Below are positions 14,227 to 21,715 of a DNA stretch of 21,732 nucleotides, piece after piece. Each line of letters begins with the position of its first letter. Position 1 is the stretch's first letter. Under the pieces are notes generated by a model. That model searched no databases. It was not told the origin of the DNA and saw only the letters and a program-made list of their open reading frames with translations. Made by a program: the position numbers and the translations under genes. The DNA lies in contig JAVVRI010000029.1 of NCBI GenBank assembly GCA_036654795.1, positions 1 to 21,732 of the forward strand, written 5' to 3'. The DNA is from JAVVRI01 sp036654795 (GTDB lineage Bacteria > Bacteroidota > Bacteroidia > Bacteroidales > Tannerellaceae).

Positions 14227-14820
14227 TTAATAGGGAGTATAGATTACACCCAGAATCTTAGCCGTATTGTCGGCTGCTGCATGTACATGGTGCGCCACGA
14301 TGGAATCGTAGTATATACTGTCTCCTTCTTCCAATATAAATGTGTTTTTACCGTAGTTAATCTCCAGCACCCCTTCCAATACATAGATAAACTCTTCGCC
14401 CTCATGTGTGGAGAGAATAAAGTCCACCCCATCTTCCGAAGGAGCGACGTCTATCAGGAAAGGTTCCATGTGGCGTCCGGATTTGTCTTGCGAGAGGGAG
14501 TGATACTCCATGTGTTTGCGGGCTTTGGCTGAGTTATTGGTAAAGCCTATGCTATTTGTGTCGTTACTATCTTTTTTGCGGCAGATAACTGGTCCCAGCT
14601 CAGACTGGTCGTCCAGAAAAGTACCCAGCCGTACTCCCAATACGCGAGCGATCTTGATTAAAGGTGCTAGCGACGGGAAGTCAATATTGTTTTCAATGCG
14701 TTCGATCTGCTCAATGGTGAGCCCGGAACGTTCGGAAACCTCTTCCACTGTAAGCTTTTTCGCTTCGCGGATACTGTGGATCTTAGCTCCGATAATCTTA
14801 TTATTCCCCATAATGTCCAT
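14227..14820 (-). CDS. XRE-family transcriptional regulator with cupin domain
   Basis: This 197-residue protein has an N-terminal helix-turn-helix of the Cro/C1 type (about residues 10-68: IGAKIHSIREAKKLTVEEVSERSGLTIEQIERIEN...) and a C-terminal cupin barrel (about 125-195) with GEEFIYVLEGVLEINYG and LEEGDSIYYDSIVAHHVHAAAD. The last carries the conserved cupin histidines, so a small ligand or metal may be sensed. Such proteins often repress or activate a neighbouring catabolic gene. It is the first gene of a two-gene unit with the acyl-CoA synthetase, so a role in fatty acid or CoA-thioester metabolism is a fair inference. An alternative ATG at 14811 (MGNNK) is possible. Confidence 0.9.
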   Translation of the reverse strand: MDIMGNNKIIGAKIHSIREAKKLTVEEVSERSGLTIEQIERIENNIDFPSLAPLIKIARVLGVRLGTFLDDQSELGPVICRKKDSNDTNSIGFTNNSAKARKHMEYHSLSQDKSGRHMEPFLIDVAPSEDGVDFILSTHEGEEFIYVLEGVLEINYGKNTFILEEGDSIYYDSIVAHHVHAAADNTAKILGVIYTPY

Positions 14821-14872
14821 CTAATTATATATTTTATTGTCAGTATGCTAAATAAATTGAAACCAAACGACG

Positions 14873-14880
14873 CAAAATTA
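14873..14880 (-). promoter_or_regulatory. Candidate promoter -7 box (TAATTTTG) for the XRE-cupin operon
   Basis: An exact TAnnTTTG match on the minus strand, giving a leader of about 45-50 nt before the ATG at 14820. Confidence 0.45.
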
Positions 14881-14917
14881 CATTAATATTTGATTATACC
14901 ATAGCATAGCCACAAAA

Positions 14918-14949
14918 AAAGGGTAATCTCACGATGGAGATTACCCTTT
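14918..14949 (-). terminator. rpsO terminator
   Basis: A 13-bp perfect stem (14918-14930 with 14937-14949, loop ACGATG) is followed on the minus strand by a run of T (the A-run at 14914-14920 on the plus strand). It lies 31 bp past the rpsO stop. Confidence 0.88.
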
Positions 14950-14980
14950 CCTTTATCTTCTTCGCAGAAGGTGCGTTTTT

Positions 14981-15250
14981 TTACTTTCTGATGCCAAGCT
15001 CTTTGATAACGGTACGGTATCTTTCAATATCGATTTTTATCAAATAATCCAATAAGCGACGACGCTTACCAACCAACATCTTCAATGCTCTTTCTGTGCT
15101 ATAATCTTTGTGATTAGCCTTCAAGTGTTCTGTCAGGTGATTGATACGAAATGTAAATAATGCGATCTGGCTCTCGGCAGATCCTGTGTTGGTAGCTGAC
15201 TTTCCATATTGTTCGAAAAGCTCTACTTTCTTTGCTGAATCTAAATACAT
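14981..15250 (-). CDS. rpsO: 30S ribosomal protein S15
   Basis: This 89-residue protein is the normal length for S15, an early-binding 16S rRNA protein that helps form the platform and the B4 bridge. Conserved words are visible: TGSAESQIALFTFRINHLTEHLKANHKDYSTERALKMLVGKRRRLLDYL. It is a single-gene unit with its own promoter and terminator, divergent from typA. S15 autoregulates in several bacteria by binding its own leader. The leader here is about 45 nt and AT-rich and I see no convincing pseudoknot in it. Confidence 0.97.
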   Translation of the reverse strand: MYLDSAKKVELFEQYGKSATNTGSAESQIALFTFRINHLTEHLKANHKDYSTERALKMLVGKRRRLLDYLIKIDIERYRTVIKELGIRK

Positions 15251-15298
15251 GATTCTTTTTACTTTAATAAATTATTACTATGTTATTGTAAGCGGGGA

Positions 15299-15306
15299 CA
15301 AAGATA
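15299..15306 (-). promoter_or_regulatory. Candidate rpsO promoter -7 box (TATCTTTG)
   Basis: An exact TAnnTTTG match on the minus strand, about 48 bp before the rpsO ATG. No TTTG -33 element is apparent. Confidence 0.5.
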
Positions 15307-15347
15307 AAGATTAGTTTTTTGATTAGCAATACTTTTCACTCTCTTTT

Positions 15348-15378
15348 TTTGTAGTGACGATAATTTGTTGTAAATTTG
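15348..15378 (+). promoter_or_regulatory. typA promoter (TTTG, 19 bp, TAAATTTG)
   Basis: TTTG at 15348-15351 and TAAATTTG at 15371-15378 are separated by 19 bp, a full match to the Bacteroidetes promoter. The leader to the ATG at 15399 is about 15 nt. The box lies downstream of the longest-frame start at 15354, ruling that start out. Confidence 0.75.
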
Positions 15379-15398
15379 CAGCCAATAAATTAGTCTCA

Positions 15399-17195
15399 AT
15401 GCAAAAGATTAGAAACATCGCGATTATCGCGCACGTGGATCACGGAAAGACAACGCTCGTTGACAAAATGTTATTAGCCGGTATGCTCTTCCGTGAAGGT
15501 CAGGCAGAACCGGATCAGTTCTTGGACAATAACGACTTAGAGCGCGAACGGGGGATTACGATTCTGGCGAAGAACGTATCCATCCAATACAAGGGTTATA
15601 AAATAAACATCATCGACACACCGGGACACGCCGACTTTGGTGGCGAAGTGGAACGGGTATTGAACATGGCCGATGGCTGCTTGTTGTTGGTTGATGCGTT
15701 TGAAGGCCCCATGCCTCAGACACGTTTCGTACTACAAAAAGCAATTCAACTCGGATTAAAACCTATTGTTGTTATTAATAAGGTAGACAAACCGAACTGT
15801 CGCCCCTCGGAAGTACAGGAAATGGTGTTCGACCTAATGTTTAGCCTCGATGCCACGGAAGATCAATTAGACTTCCCCACCATCTATGGCTCAGCAAAAC
15901 AGGGCTGGATGTCTACAGACTGGAAAGAACCCCAAAAGGATATTCTTGCCTTGTTGGATGCAATCATCGAACACATCCCGGAGCCTGTCGCTTTAGAAGG
16001 AACGCCCCAGATGTTGATCACGTCTCTCGACTATTCCAAATATTTGGGACGTATCGCCGTAGGACGCATTCACCGTGGAGAACTCAGAGAAGGCCAGGAC
16101 GTGATGCTTGCCAAACGCGACGGTTCATTCGTAAAATCGAAGATCAAAGAAATCAATATATTTGAAGGGCTAGGACGTACGAAAGTACAATCCGTACAAT
16201 CCGGTGATATTTGTGCTGTAGTCGGCATCGAAGGTTTCGAGATCGGTGAAAGCATTTGCGATGCAATCAATCCTGAGCCGCTACCTACTATTGATATTGA
16301 CGAGCCGACCATGTCGATGCTCTTTACTATTAACAACTCCCCGTTCTTTGGTAAGGACGGTAAGTTCGTTACTTCACGCCATATATTCGAACGTTTGACG
16401 AAGGAACTGGATAAGAATCTCGCCCTGCGCGTAATTCCTACCGGTGCTGCCGACTCTTGGTTGGTATTTGGTCGTGGTGTGCTCCACTTGTCTGTATTAA
16501 TTGAGACGATGCGTCGCGAAGGATACGAACTACAAGTTGGTCAGCCGCAGGTAATCGTCAAAGAAATTGACGGAAAGAAATGCGAGCCCGTTGAGCAACT
16601 AACCATCAACCTCCCCGAAGAAAACGCCAGCCGTATCATTGATATGGTGACAAAGCGCAAAGGTGAGATGACAATGATGGAAAGTAAGAACGAACGCATG
16701 CACCTCGAATTCAACATCCCGTCACGTGGCATCATCGGTCTGAACAATGCCGTACTGACTGCCTCTGCCGGTGAAGCGATCATGGCGCACCGTTTCCTTG
16801 AATACCAACCTTGGAAGGGCGATATCGACCGTCGTAACAATGGTTCAATCATTGCGATGGAAGCAGGTACTGCTTTTGCGTATGCACTAAACAACCTTCA
16901 GTCTCGCGGTCGCTTCTTCATTGCCCCGCAAGAAGAGGTCTACGCCGGACAGGTAGTAGGCGAACATACAAAGGAAGGTGACCTGGTTGTAAACGTAACC
17001 AAGTCGAAAAAACTAACCAATATGCGTGCTTCCGGTACGGATGACAAGGTTTCTTTGGCCCCTCCCATCGTATTCAGTTTGGAAGATGCGTTGGAATATA
17101 TCAAAGCCGACGAGTATGTAGAGATCACGCCTAACAGCATGCGTATGCGCAAGATCGTACTAGACGAAATGGAACGCAAACGCATGAGCCGTTAA
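15399..17195 (+). CDS. typA: Translational GTPase TypA/BipA
   Basis: This 598-residue ribosome-associated GTPase resembles EF-G and LepA and affects stress adaptation and ribosome assembly in other bacteria. The G-domain motifs are clear: AHVDHGKT (11-18), RERGITI, DTPGHADFGGEV, and NKVDKPNC. The distal part shows VGRIHRGELREGQDV (domain 2), the EF-G-like GRGVLHLSVLIETMRREGYELQV and the TypA-specific C-terminal region with SRGIIGLNNAVLTASAGEAIMAHRF and GRFFIAPQEEVYAGQVVGEHTKEGDLVVNVTKSKKLTNMRASGTDD. The frame opens at 15354 but the promoter position and family alignment favour the ATG at 15399 (MQKIRNIAIIAHVDHGKTT). Confidence 0.97.
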   Translation: MQKIRNIAIIAHVDHGKTTLVDKMLLAGMLFREGQAEPDQFLDNNDLERERGITILAKNVSIQYKGYKINIIDTPGHADFGGEVERVLNMADGCLLLVDAFEGPMPQTRFVLQKAIQLGLKPIVVINKVDKPNCRPSEVQEMVFDLMFSLDATEDQLDFPTIYGSAKQGWMSTDWKEPQKDILALLDAIIEHIPEPVALEGTPQMLITSLDYSKYLGRIAVGRIHRGELREGQDVMLAKRDGSFVKSKIKEINIFEGLGRTKVQSVQSGDICAVVGIEGFEIGESICDAINPEPLPTIDIDEPTMSMLFTINNSPFFGKDGKFVTSRHIFERLTKELDKNLALRVIPTGAADSWLVFGRGVLHLSVLIETMRREGYELQVGQPQVIVKEIDGKKCEPVEQLTINLPEENASRIIDMVTKRKGEMTMMESKNERMHLEFNIPSRGIIGLNNAVLTASAGEAIMAHRFLEYQPWKGDIDRRNNGSIIAMEAGTAFAYALNNLQSRGRFFIAPQEEVYAGQVVGEHTKEGDLVVNVTKSKKLTNMRASGTDDKVSLAPPIVFSLEDALEYIKADEYVEITPNSMRMRKIVLDEMERKRMSR

Positions 17196-17224
17196 GCCCA
17201 TACGTTTCCGGTCTAATAAATAAA

Positions 17225-17258
17225 GAAGCCGTTCTTCACATTCGTGAGGGGCGGCTTC
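17225..17258 (+). terminator. Hairpin after typA, probable terminator
   Basis: GAAGCCG at 17225-17231 pairs with CGGCTTC at 17252-17258, and the interior (TTCTTCAC/GTGAGGGG) pairs fully if G-U pairs are allowed, around the loop ATTC. The result is a 15-bp RNA stem 30 bp after the typA stop. The following T-run is poor, so efficiency is uncertain. The G-U pairs make it stronger in the plus-strand RNA. Confidence 0.65.
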
Positions 17259-17397
17259 TCCGTTTATAGACCTTTTACCTTACCATACAACCAAAGTCGA
17301 ATGGCAATATCGGCGCGTACATATCAAGCTTTCATTTTTTAGACATACTTTTATTCATTTCGTTCGATTTAGTTGTTCATTTCCTTTAAACTTTCAC

Positions 17398-17405
17398 TAA
17401 TTTTG
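17398..17405 (+). promoter_or_regulatory. Candidate promoter -7 box (TAATTTTG) for the YitT-family gene
   Basis: An exact TAnnTTTG match. The leader to the ATG at 17501 would be about 90 nt, longer than most in this window, and starts with a hairpin at 17408-17437. Confidence 0.5.
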
Positions 17406-17407
17406 CG

Positions 17408-17437
17408 GCGATTATCCGATAAGGTTCGGATAGTCGC
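17408..17437 (+). promoter_or_regulatory. 5'-end hairpin in the YitT-family leader
   Basis: GCGATTATCCGA (17408-17419) pairs with TCGGATAGTCGC (17426-17437) around a 6-nt loop: 12 pairs, one of them G-U. It begins three bases after the -7 box, so it would form at the very 5' end of the mRNA. It could stabilise the transcript, regulate it, or be a dyad operator overlapping the transcription start. Confidence 0.6.
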
Positions 17438-17500
17438 TGTTTGCCTTATAAAAGCAGGCAGATAGAGATTCGAACAACAAACACTAAGAATAGAAAAGCA

Positions 17501-18451
17501 ATGACAACGAAAGAGAGTTTACTCGTTAAGTCGAAACAGATAATACGCCGTGAGATGCAGGATTATCTGATGATTACCTTGGGAATGGTGCTATATGGCA
17601 TCGGATGGACTGTCTTCTTGTTACCAAACGACATTACGACCGGAGGAGTGCCCGGCATTGCCTCCATTATCTATTTTGCATCAGGCTTCCCCGTACAATA
17701 CACCTATTTTGCCATCAACTTCTGCCTGTTGCTGCTTTCACTAAAGGTCTTGGGGCTTAAGTTCAGTATAAAGACTATTTTTGCCGTTTTTACGCTGACT
17801 TTCTTCCTGTCTCTGATCCAGAAGGTGACGGAAGGGGCAGGTCTGCTGAGCGATCAACCATTTATGGCCTGCGTACTGGGAGCTTCGTTTTGCGGGGGAG
17901 GTATCGGTATTGCCTTCTCGGCTAACGGAAGTACAGGGGGGACAGATATTGTGGCCGCCATCATCAATAAGTATCGCGACATTACGCTTGGGCGAGTAGT
18001 ACTGATCTGCGACATGATTATTATCTCCTCCAGTTACTTTGTGCTCCACGACTGGGAGAAGGTGGTCTATGGATTCGTTACGCTCTACGTCTGCAGCTTT
18101 GTGCTCGATCAGATCGTGAACAGTGCCCGCCAGTCGGTTCAGTTCTTTATCATCTCCAAACATTATGAAGAGATAGGCCGACGAATTAATATAGACATGC
18201 ACCGTGGCGTAACAGTGATAGACGGCACAGGCCTTTATACCGGTACGGGTATCAAGATGATGTTCGTGCTGGCCAAGAAGCGCGAGTCTACCACCATCTT
18301 CCGCCTCATCAAGGACATCGATCCGGATGCTTTTGTTTCGCAAAGTGCTGTTATCGGAGTATATGGCGAAGGCTTCGACCATATCAAAGTAAAGACATCC
18401 AAAAGCACAAGCACCCATACCAACCGTGCAACAACCGAACTAAACAAATAA
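17501..18451 (+). CDS. YitT family membrane protein
   Basis: This 316-residue protein has five to six hydrophobic segments in its first 215 residues (for example MITLGMVLYGIGWTVFLLP, YTYFAINFCLLLLSLKVLGL, FAVFTLTFFLSLI, ACVLGASFCGGGIGIAFSANGSTGGTDIVA and VVLICDMIIISSSYFV). A cytosolic domain of DUF2179 type follows (about 220-305, FFIISKHYEEIGRRI...GTGIKMMFVLAKKRE). The sequences GWTVFLLPNDITTGGVPGIASI and GSTGGTDIVA are hallmarks of the YitT/UPF0750 family. Transport function is presumed but unproven. The longer frame from a TTG at 17441 adds a basic tail with no family support; the ATG at 17501 is used. The stop codon lies inside a terminator stem. Confidence 0.9.
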   Translation: MTTKESLLVKSKQIIRREMQDYLMITLGMVLYGIGWTVFLLPNDITTGGVPGIASIIYFASGFPVQYTYFAINFCLLLLSLKVLGLKFSIKTIFAVFTLTFFLSLIQKVTEGAGLLSDQPFMACVLGASFCGGGIGIAFSANGSTGGTDIVAAIINKYRDITLGRVVLICDMIIISSSYFVLHDWEKVVYGFVTLYVCSFVLDQIVNSARQSVQFFIISKHYEEIGRRINIDMHRGVTVIDGTGLYTGTGIKMMFVLAKKRESTTIFRLIKDIDPDAFVSQSAVIGVYGEGFDHIKVKTSKSTSTHTNRATTELNK

Positions 18452-18492
18452 CACGCAGAGAGAGAGAGGCAGCAAGCCTTGCGTGTTATTTG
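18445..18492. terminator. Bidirectional terminator overlapping the YitT-family stop codon
   Basis: A 13-bp perfect stem pairs 18445-18457 with 18480-18492. Inside it AGGC/GCCT makes a second short stem, with an unpaired GAGAGAGAG on one side only. The TAA of the YitT gene (18449-18451) is within the left arm. It lies between convergent genes, with A/T-rich outer pairs on both sides. Confidence 0.75.
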
Positions 18493-18522
18493 TCCGGATA
18501 TATCTTTGCTCGATTCTTTTCT

Positions 18523-19872
18523 TTAATAGAGAGCTTCTTTAATGATCTCGCCAACAGTAGGATGAGGGAAGACGATGCGCTTCAACTCATCCGCTTTCAT
18601 TCCTTTCTCGATGGCAAGGCCGGCTATGACGATCAGCTCGGAAGCCGGATTGCCTAACAAATGGGCGCCTATCAACGTACCGTCCACTGTCAATATCAGT
18701 TTGCAGACGCCGTTACCCTGTTCATTCTCTGCCACAAAACGACCGGAAAAGGCCATCGGTATCTTCTTTACCTGATAAGGAATGCACTCGGCATGCAGTT
18801 CCTCCTCCGTCTTGCCGATACCGGCTATTTCAGGATTGGTATAAACCACACCGGGTATAGCTTTGTAGCTCATGCTGTCTCCCAGCTTACCCAACAAATG
18901 GTTTACGGCTACTTCCGCTTCGCTCACGGCCGTATGCGCCAGAAGGGAAAAGGCAGTAATGTCACCACAAGCATAAACGTTCGGCAGGGATGTCTGCATG
19001 TGGTCGTTGACCAAAATGCCATTACGGAAGGGTTGAAGGTTGAGCGTCTCCAGTCCGAAACCTTTCGTCACAGGGCGACGGCCTACACTAAGCAACACCT
19101 TTTCACCCTCTATCGTAAAGCACTCGCCATCCTTTTCTACTGACACCACCGTACCATGTACACCGGTCACCTTATGCCCTAGATAGAACTTTATGCCTCG
19201 TTTAGCATATTCCGCTTGAAGCATCTCCGACAGCTCGCGATCCATCGGACCAAGTATCTTGTCCATCATCTCTACCACCTGCACCTCTGTGCCCATGCTG
19301 TTAAAGAAGGAGGCAAACTCCATCCCGATCACACCACCACCAATGACAACAAGCGAAGCCGGCAACTCTTTGCTAAGCAGCGCTTCGCGACTTGTCCAAA
19401 ACTCCGTTTCCGCCAAACCGGGGATTGGGGGAATAACCGTTTCAGAGCCGGTGCAAATTAGCAAATTAGCCGCTTCGTAACGTTCTTCTCCGCAAAGGAT
19501 GGTCAGGGTGCCATCCGTGGCACGACCTTCTATCAGCGCTTCTCCATTGACGACAACTACGCCATTTTCCGTCATCTTCATACGAATGCCGGCAGTCAGC
19601 TTCTTCACAATCTTGTTTTTGCGGGCAATAATCTTAGGGAAATCGAACGAGGCATTCTCAGCCTTTACGGCATACTTGGATGCGTGTCGGATGGTGTCAT
19701 ACACTTTAGCCGAATAGAGCAAAGTCTTCGTAGGGACACATCCCTCATTGAGGCAAACCCCACCCAACGCGTTCTTTTCGAAAAGGAGCGTCGAAAGACC
19801 TCCTGCCGCTGCCCTCTCGGCTGCGGTATAACCGGCAGGACCACCACCGATAATCGCTACATCATACTTCAT
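18523..19872 (-). CDS. lpdA: Dihydrolipoyl dehydrogenase
   Basis: This 449-residue flavoprotein disulfide reductase matches the E3 component that reoxidises dihydrolipoamide using FAD and NAD+. Visible features are the FAD-binding DVAIIGGGPAGYTAAERAA (4-22), the redox cysteines in GGVCLNEGCVPTK (C40 and C45), the NAD-binding VVIGGGVIGMEFASFF, the second FAD motif VYACGDI, and the C-terminal base pair H437/E442 in PHPTVGE. All catalytic positions are present. No E1, E2 or glycine-cleavage gene is within the window, so it is a stand-alone E3 serving complexes elsewhere, or a related pyridine nucleotide-disulfide oxidoreductase. A -7-like box lies about 40 bp upstream of the ATG. Confidence 0.9.
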   Translation of the reverse strand: MKYDVAIIGGGPAGYTAAERAAAGGLSTLLFEKNALGGVCLNEGCVPTKTLLYSAKVYDTIRHASKYAVKAENASFDFPKIIARKNKIVKKLTAGIRMKMTENGVVVVNGEALIEGRATDGTLTILCGEERYEAANLLICTGSETVIPPIPGLAETEFWTSREALLSKELPASLVVIGGGVIGMEFASFFNSMGTEVQVVEMMDKILGPMDRELSEMLQAEYAKRGIKFYLGHKVTGVHGTVVSVEKDGECFTIEGEKVLLSVGRRPVTKGFGLETLNLQPFRNGILVNDHMQTSLPNVYACGDITAFSLLAHTAVSEAEVAVNHLLGKLGDSMSYKAIPGVVYTNPEIAGIGKTEEELHAECIPYQVKKIPMAFSGRFVAENEQGNGVCKLILTVDGTLIGAHLLGNPASELIVIAGLAIEKGMKADELKRIVFPHPTVGEIIKEALY

Positions 19873-19911
19873 AATCTATTATTAATGTGATTCATGTTAC
19901 TAAATTCGGGC

Positions 19912-19919
19912 GAAAGATA
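19912..19919 (-). promoter_or_regulatory. Weak candidate promoter -7 box (TATCTTTC) for lpdA
   Basis: Seven of eight bases match TAnnTTTG, the final G being C. A TTTG lies upstream on the minus strand but only 15 bp away, shorter than usual. Confidence 0.3.
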
Positions 19920-20026
19920 GTAAAAAGATCAATACAAACCACAGACTTCGCGCTAATCCCCAGAGCTGACTTGATGTTTTTGCTTCCCTACTCTCTTTTG
20001 CGAAGAAAGGGTGCAAGCGTATATTA

Positions 20027-20121
20027 GTTTCATGCCGATGAAACTTTAGTTTCATTGCGGAGAAACAAAAGTTTCATCGGCATGAAACAAAAGTTTCAGC
20101 TAAACATTTTTTGCTGAAACT
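20027..20121. repeat. Array of four 22-bp palindromic units (GTTTCAT type) forming a long hairpin
   Basis: Units starting with GTTTCA occur at 20027, 20049, 20071 and 20093, exactly 22 bp apart. Units one and three are GTTTCAT-4 nt-ATGAAAC with the centre inverted (GCCG versus CGGC), so 20027-20047 is a perfect 21-bp inverted repeat of 20068-20088. Unit two (GTTTCATTGCGGAGAAAC) would form the inner stem. Unit four has extended arms AGTTTCAGC (20092-20100) and GCTGAAACT (20113-20121). The array lies 45 bp upstream of the alpha-galactosidase -7 box. The architecture equals that of the array at 1350-1437 but the bases differ. Confidence 0.88.
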
Positions 20122-20165
20122 AATCATAAATAGAGGGGGCAGATAGGATGAAAAATAGAAAAGGA

Positions 20166-20173
20166 TAAATTTG
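20166..20173 (+). promoter_or_regulatory. Candidate promoter -7 box (TAAATTTG) for the alpha-galactosidase gene
   Basis: An exact TAnnTTTG match 73 bp before the ATG at 20247. No TTTG -33 element is seen, which may mean an activator is needed. Confidence 0.5.
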
Positions 20174-20246
20174 GATTGTTCAAATGATTGCTATACTTTT
20201 GAATGGTCAATTTATCAAAAAACATTTAATTCGTAAAAACAGAAAT

Positions 20247-21683
20247 ATGAGAAAGGTACTATTTGCAATAACGACATCATTACTCGCCGTGATGTCTATT
20301 CATGCGCAAGTAAAGTTAGACACGCCCCCGATGGGATGGAATAGTTTTGATAGTTATGGTGTTTATCTGCATCACGAAGCTGCAATAAAAAACATCGATG
20401 TGATGGCCGAGAAATATTTGCCTTATGGATACGAATATTTTGTTATTGACGCCGGATGGTTTGGGGAGTTCCGCCTTCAAGAAGGAACCATTTATCCTGC
20501 CGAAAAACATGCCGCGAACTTACGAATTAATGAATATGGCCTCTTGCAACCCTCGAAGACTTATTTTCCGAATGGATTGAAAGTCCTTGCCGATAGAGCC
20601 CACTCGAAAGGACTCAAATTTGGCGTACATATAATGCGTGGCATTCCCCGCATTTCGGTCTCAAGAAACACAAAAATTAAAGGAACTAACTATCATGCAC
20701 AAGATATTGCCGACACAGTAAACATTTGCACTTGGTGTCCTCAAAATTATGGTATCGACATGAGCAAGCCTGGCGCTCAGGAATTCTATAATAGCTTCAT
20801 AGAGCAACTGGCATCATGGGGGATAGACTTCATCAAGGCGGACGATATTGTTCCTTTCCCAAAAGAAGTAGAGGCATTAGTGCATGCTATCAAACAATGT
20901 AACAGGCCTATTGTTTTAAGTTTAAGTCCCGGCGACGTTGTCGATCCTAAGGCAATCAATACGTTCACAAAAGCAAATATGTTGAGGATAACGCATGATA
21001 TTTGGGACGATCAAAAAGGGATAGACAGCGGCTTTGCTGGTTGGCAAAAATGGCAAGGTAAGCACTTCGCTAATTTCTATTTTGATATGGATATGATTCC
21101 TTTCGGCGAATTGCAAATCATGTCTCCTGTTCCCGAAGGATTCGCGGGCAAAGAGGGACAAGAGAAGTTTATGAAACAAAAGAAGGAGGGTAAACTATCC
21201 GATATAGAACTATTAGCCGGTAAAGGTTGGCATCGCCAAAGCGAGTTTACCAAAGAGCAACAACTAACTTTTATTACAATGAGAGCTTTAGCCGCTTCCC
21301 CTTTAATGATTGGTGGCGACTTGGCATCAATGGATGACTATTCATATTCCTTGCTAACGAATGCCGAAATGATAAAGTGTAATCAAAACGGAGTTGTAGG
21401 ATCATTGGTTTATAAAACAGCCCAGATAGAGGTATGGCTAACACCTTCTAAAGAAAACAAGAATAGTGCTTGGTTGGGAGTCTTTAATAGAGACAAAAAG
21501 AATAGAGCGACATTCCGCCTATCCACAATCGCCAATCAGATTTCATTCAATAATAAAAGTTCTTTCTATAATGTATGGGAAAATAAGAATATCAACCCCG
21601 CAAATACGCTTGAGATAGCTCCTAATTCCGTCGTGTTCATTAAACAGATTGCATCCAAGCAATCGAAGTACAGACCCCTATAA
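20247..21683 (+). CDS. Secreted GH27-like alpha-galactosidase
   Basis: This 478-residue protein has a signal peptide (MRKVLFAITTSLLAVMSIHAQ, cleavage near residue 20), so it acts in the periplasm or at the surface on alpha-linked galactosides. The clan GH-D fold is shown by TPPMGWNSFDSYG (26-38), YFVIDAGWFG (64-73), KFGVHIMRGIPR (124-135), the nucleophile region GIDFIKADDI (192-201, D199 expected) and the acid/base region RITHDIWDD (247-255, D251 expected, as in the R-x3-D pattern of human alpha-galactosidase A). A C-terminal beta domain follows (about 385-470). Family 27 is most likely; a related clan member with another specificity is possible. The frame opens at 20184, but the signal peptide fixes 20247. 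No SusC/SusD or other glycosidase genes are in view. Confidence 0.85.
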   Translation: MRKVLFAITTSLLAVMSIHAQVKLDTPPMGWNSFDSYGVYLHHEAAIKNIDVMAEKYLPYGYEYFVIDAGWFGEFRLQEGTIYPAEKHAANLRINEYGLLQPSKTYFPNGLKVLADRAHSKGLKFGVHIMRGIPRISVSRNTKIKGTNYHAQDIADTVNICTWCPQNYGIDMSKPGAQEFYNSFIEQLASWGIDFIKADDIVPFPKEVEALVHAIKQCNRPIVLSLSPGDVVDPKAINTFTKANMLRITHDIWDDQKGIDSGFAGWQKWQGKHFANFYFDMDMIPFGELQIMSPVPEGFAGKEGQEKFMKQKKEGKLSDIELLAGKGWHRQSEFTKEQQLTFITMRALAASPLMIGGDLASMDDYSYSLLTNAEMIKCNQNGVVGSLVYKTAQIEVWLTPSKENKNSAWLGVFNRDKKNRATFRLSTIANQISFNNKSSFYNVWENKNINPANTLEIAPNSVVFIKQIASKQSKYRPL

Positions 21684-21687
21684 ACAA

Positions 21688-21715
21688 TTAGAGCCTGTCT
21701 CACGACAAGCCCTAA
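21688..21715 (+). terminator. Imperfect hairpin after the alpha-galactosidase gene
   Basis: TTAGAGCCTGTC (21688-21699) pairs with GACAAGCCCTAA (21704-21715) in 10 of 12 positions around the loop TCAC. It sits 5 bp past the stop, with no strong T-run. It may be a weak terminator or part of another element cut by the window edge. Confidence 0.35.

Larger units (their letters stand above)
19873..20246. other. Intergenic region of 374 bp upstream of the alpha-galactosidase
   Basis: No gene is seen. It contains the lpdA upstream region, the four-unit palindromic array (20027-20121) and the alpha-galactosidase promoter box (20166-20173). The stretch 19925-20025 shows no recognisable feature. Confidence 0.6.

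Noticed and set aside
15354..15398. N-terminal extension of TypA from 15354
   Set aside because: The start lies upstream of the -7 box at 15371-15378 and the extra residues are not part of the family.
17741..18418. 225-codon minus-strand frame
   Set aside because: Antisense to the YitT-family gene, with no domain and no promoter; a coding shadow.
20027..20121. CRISPR array or simple terminator
   Set aside because: There are no unique spacers, and the hairpin lies upstream of a gene start about 150 bp after the lpdA start side, so it does not end any transcript.
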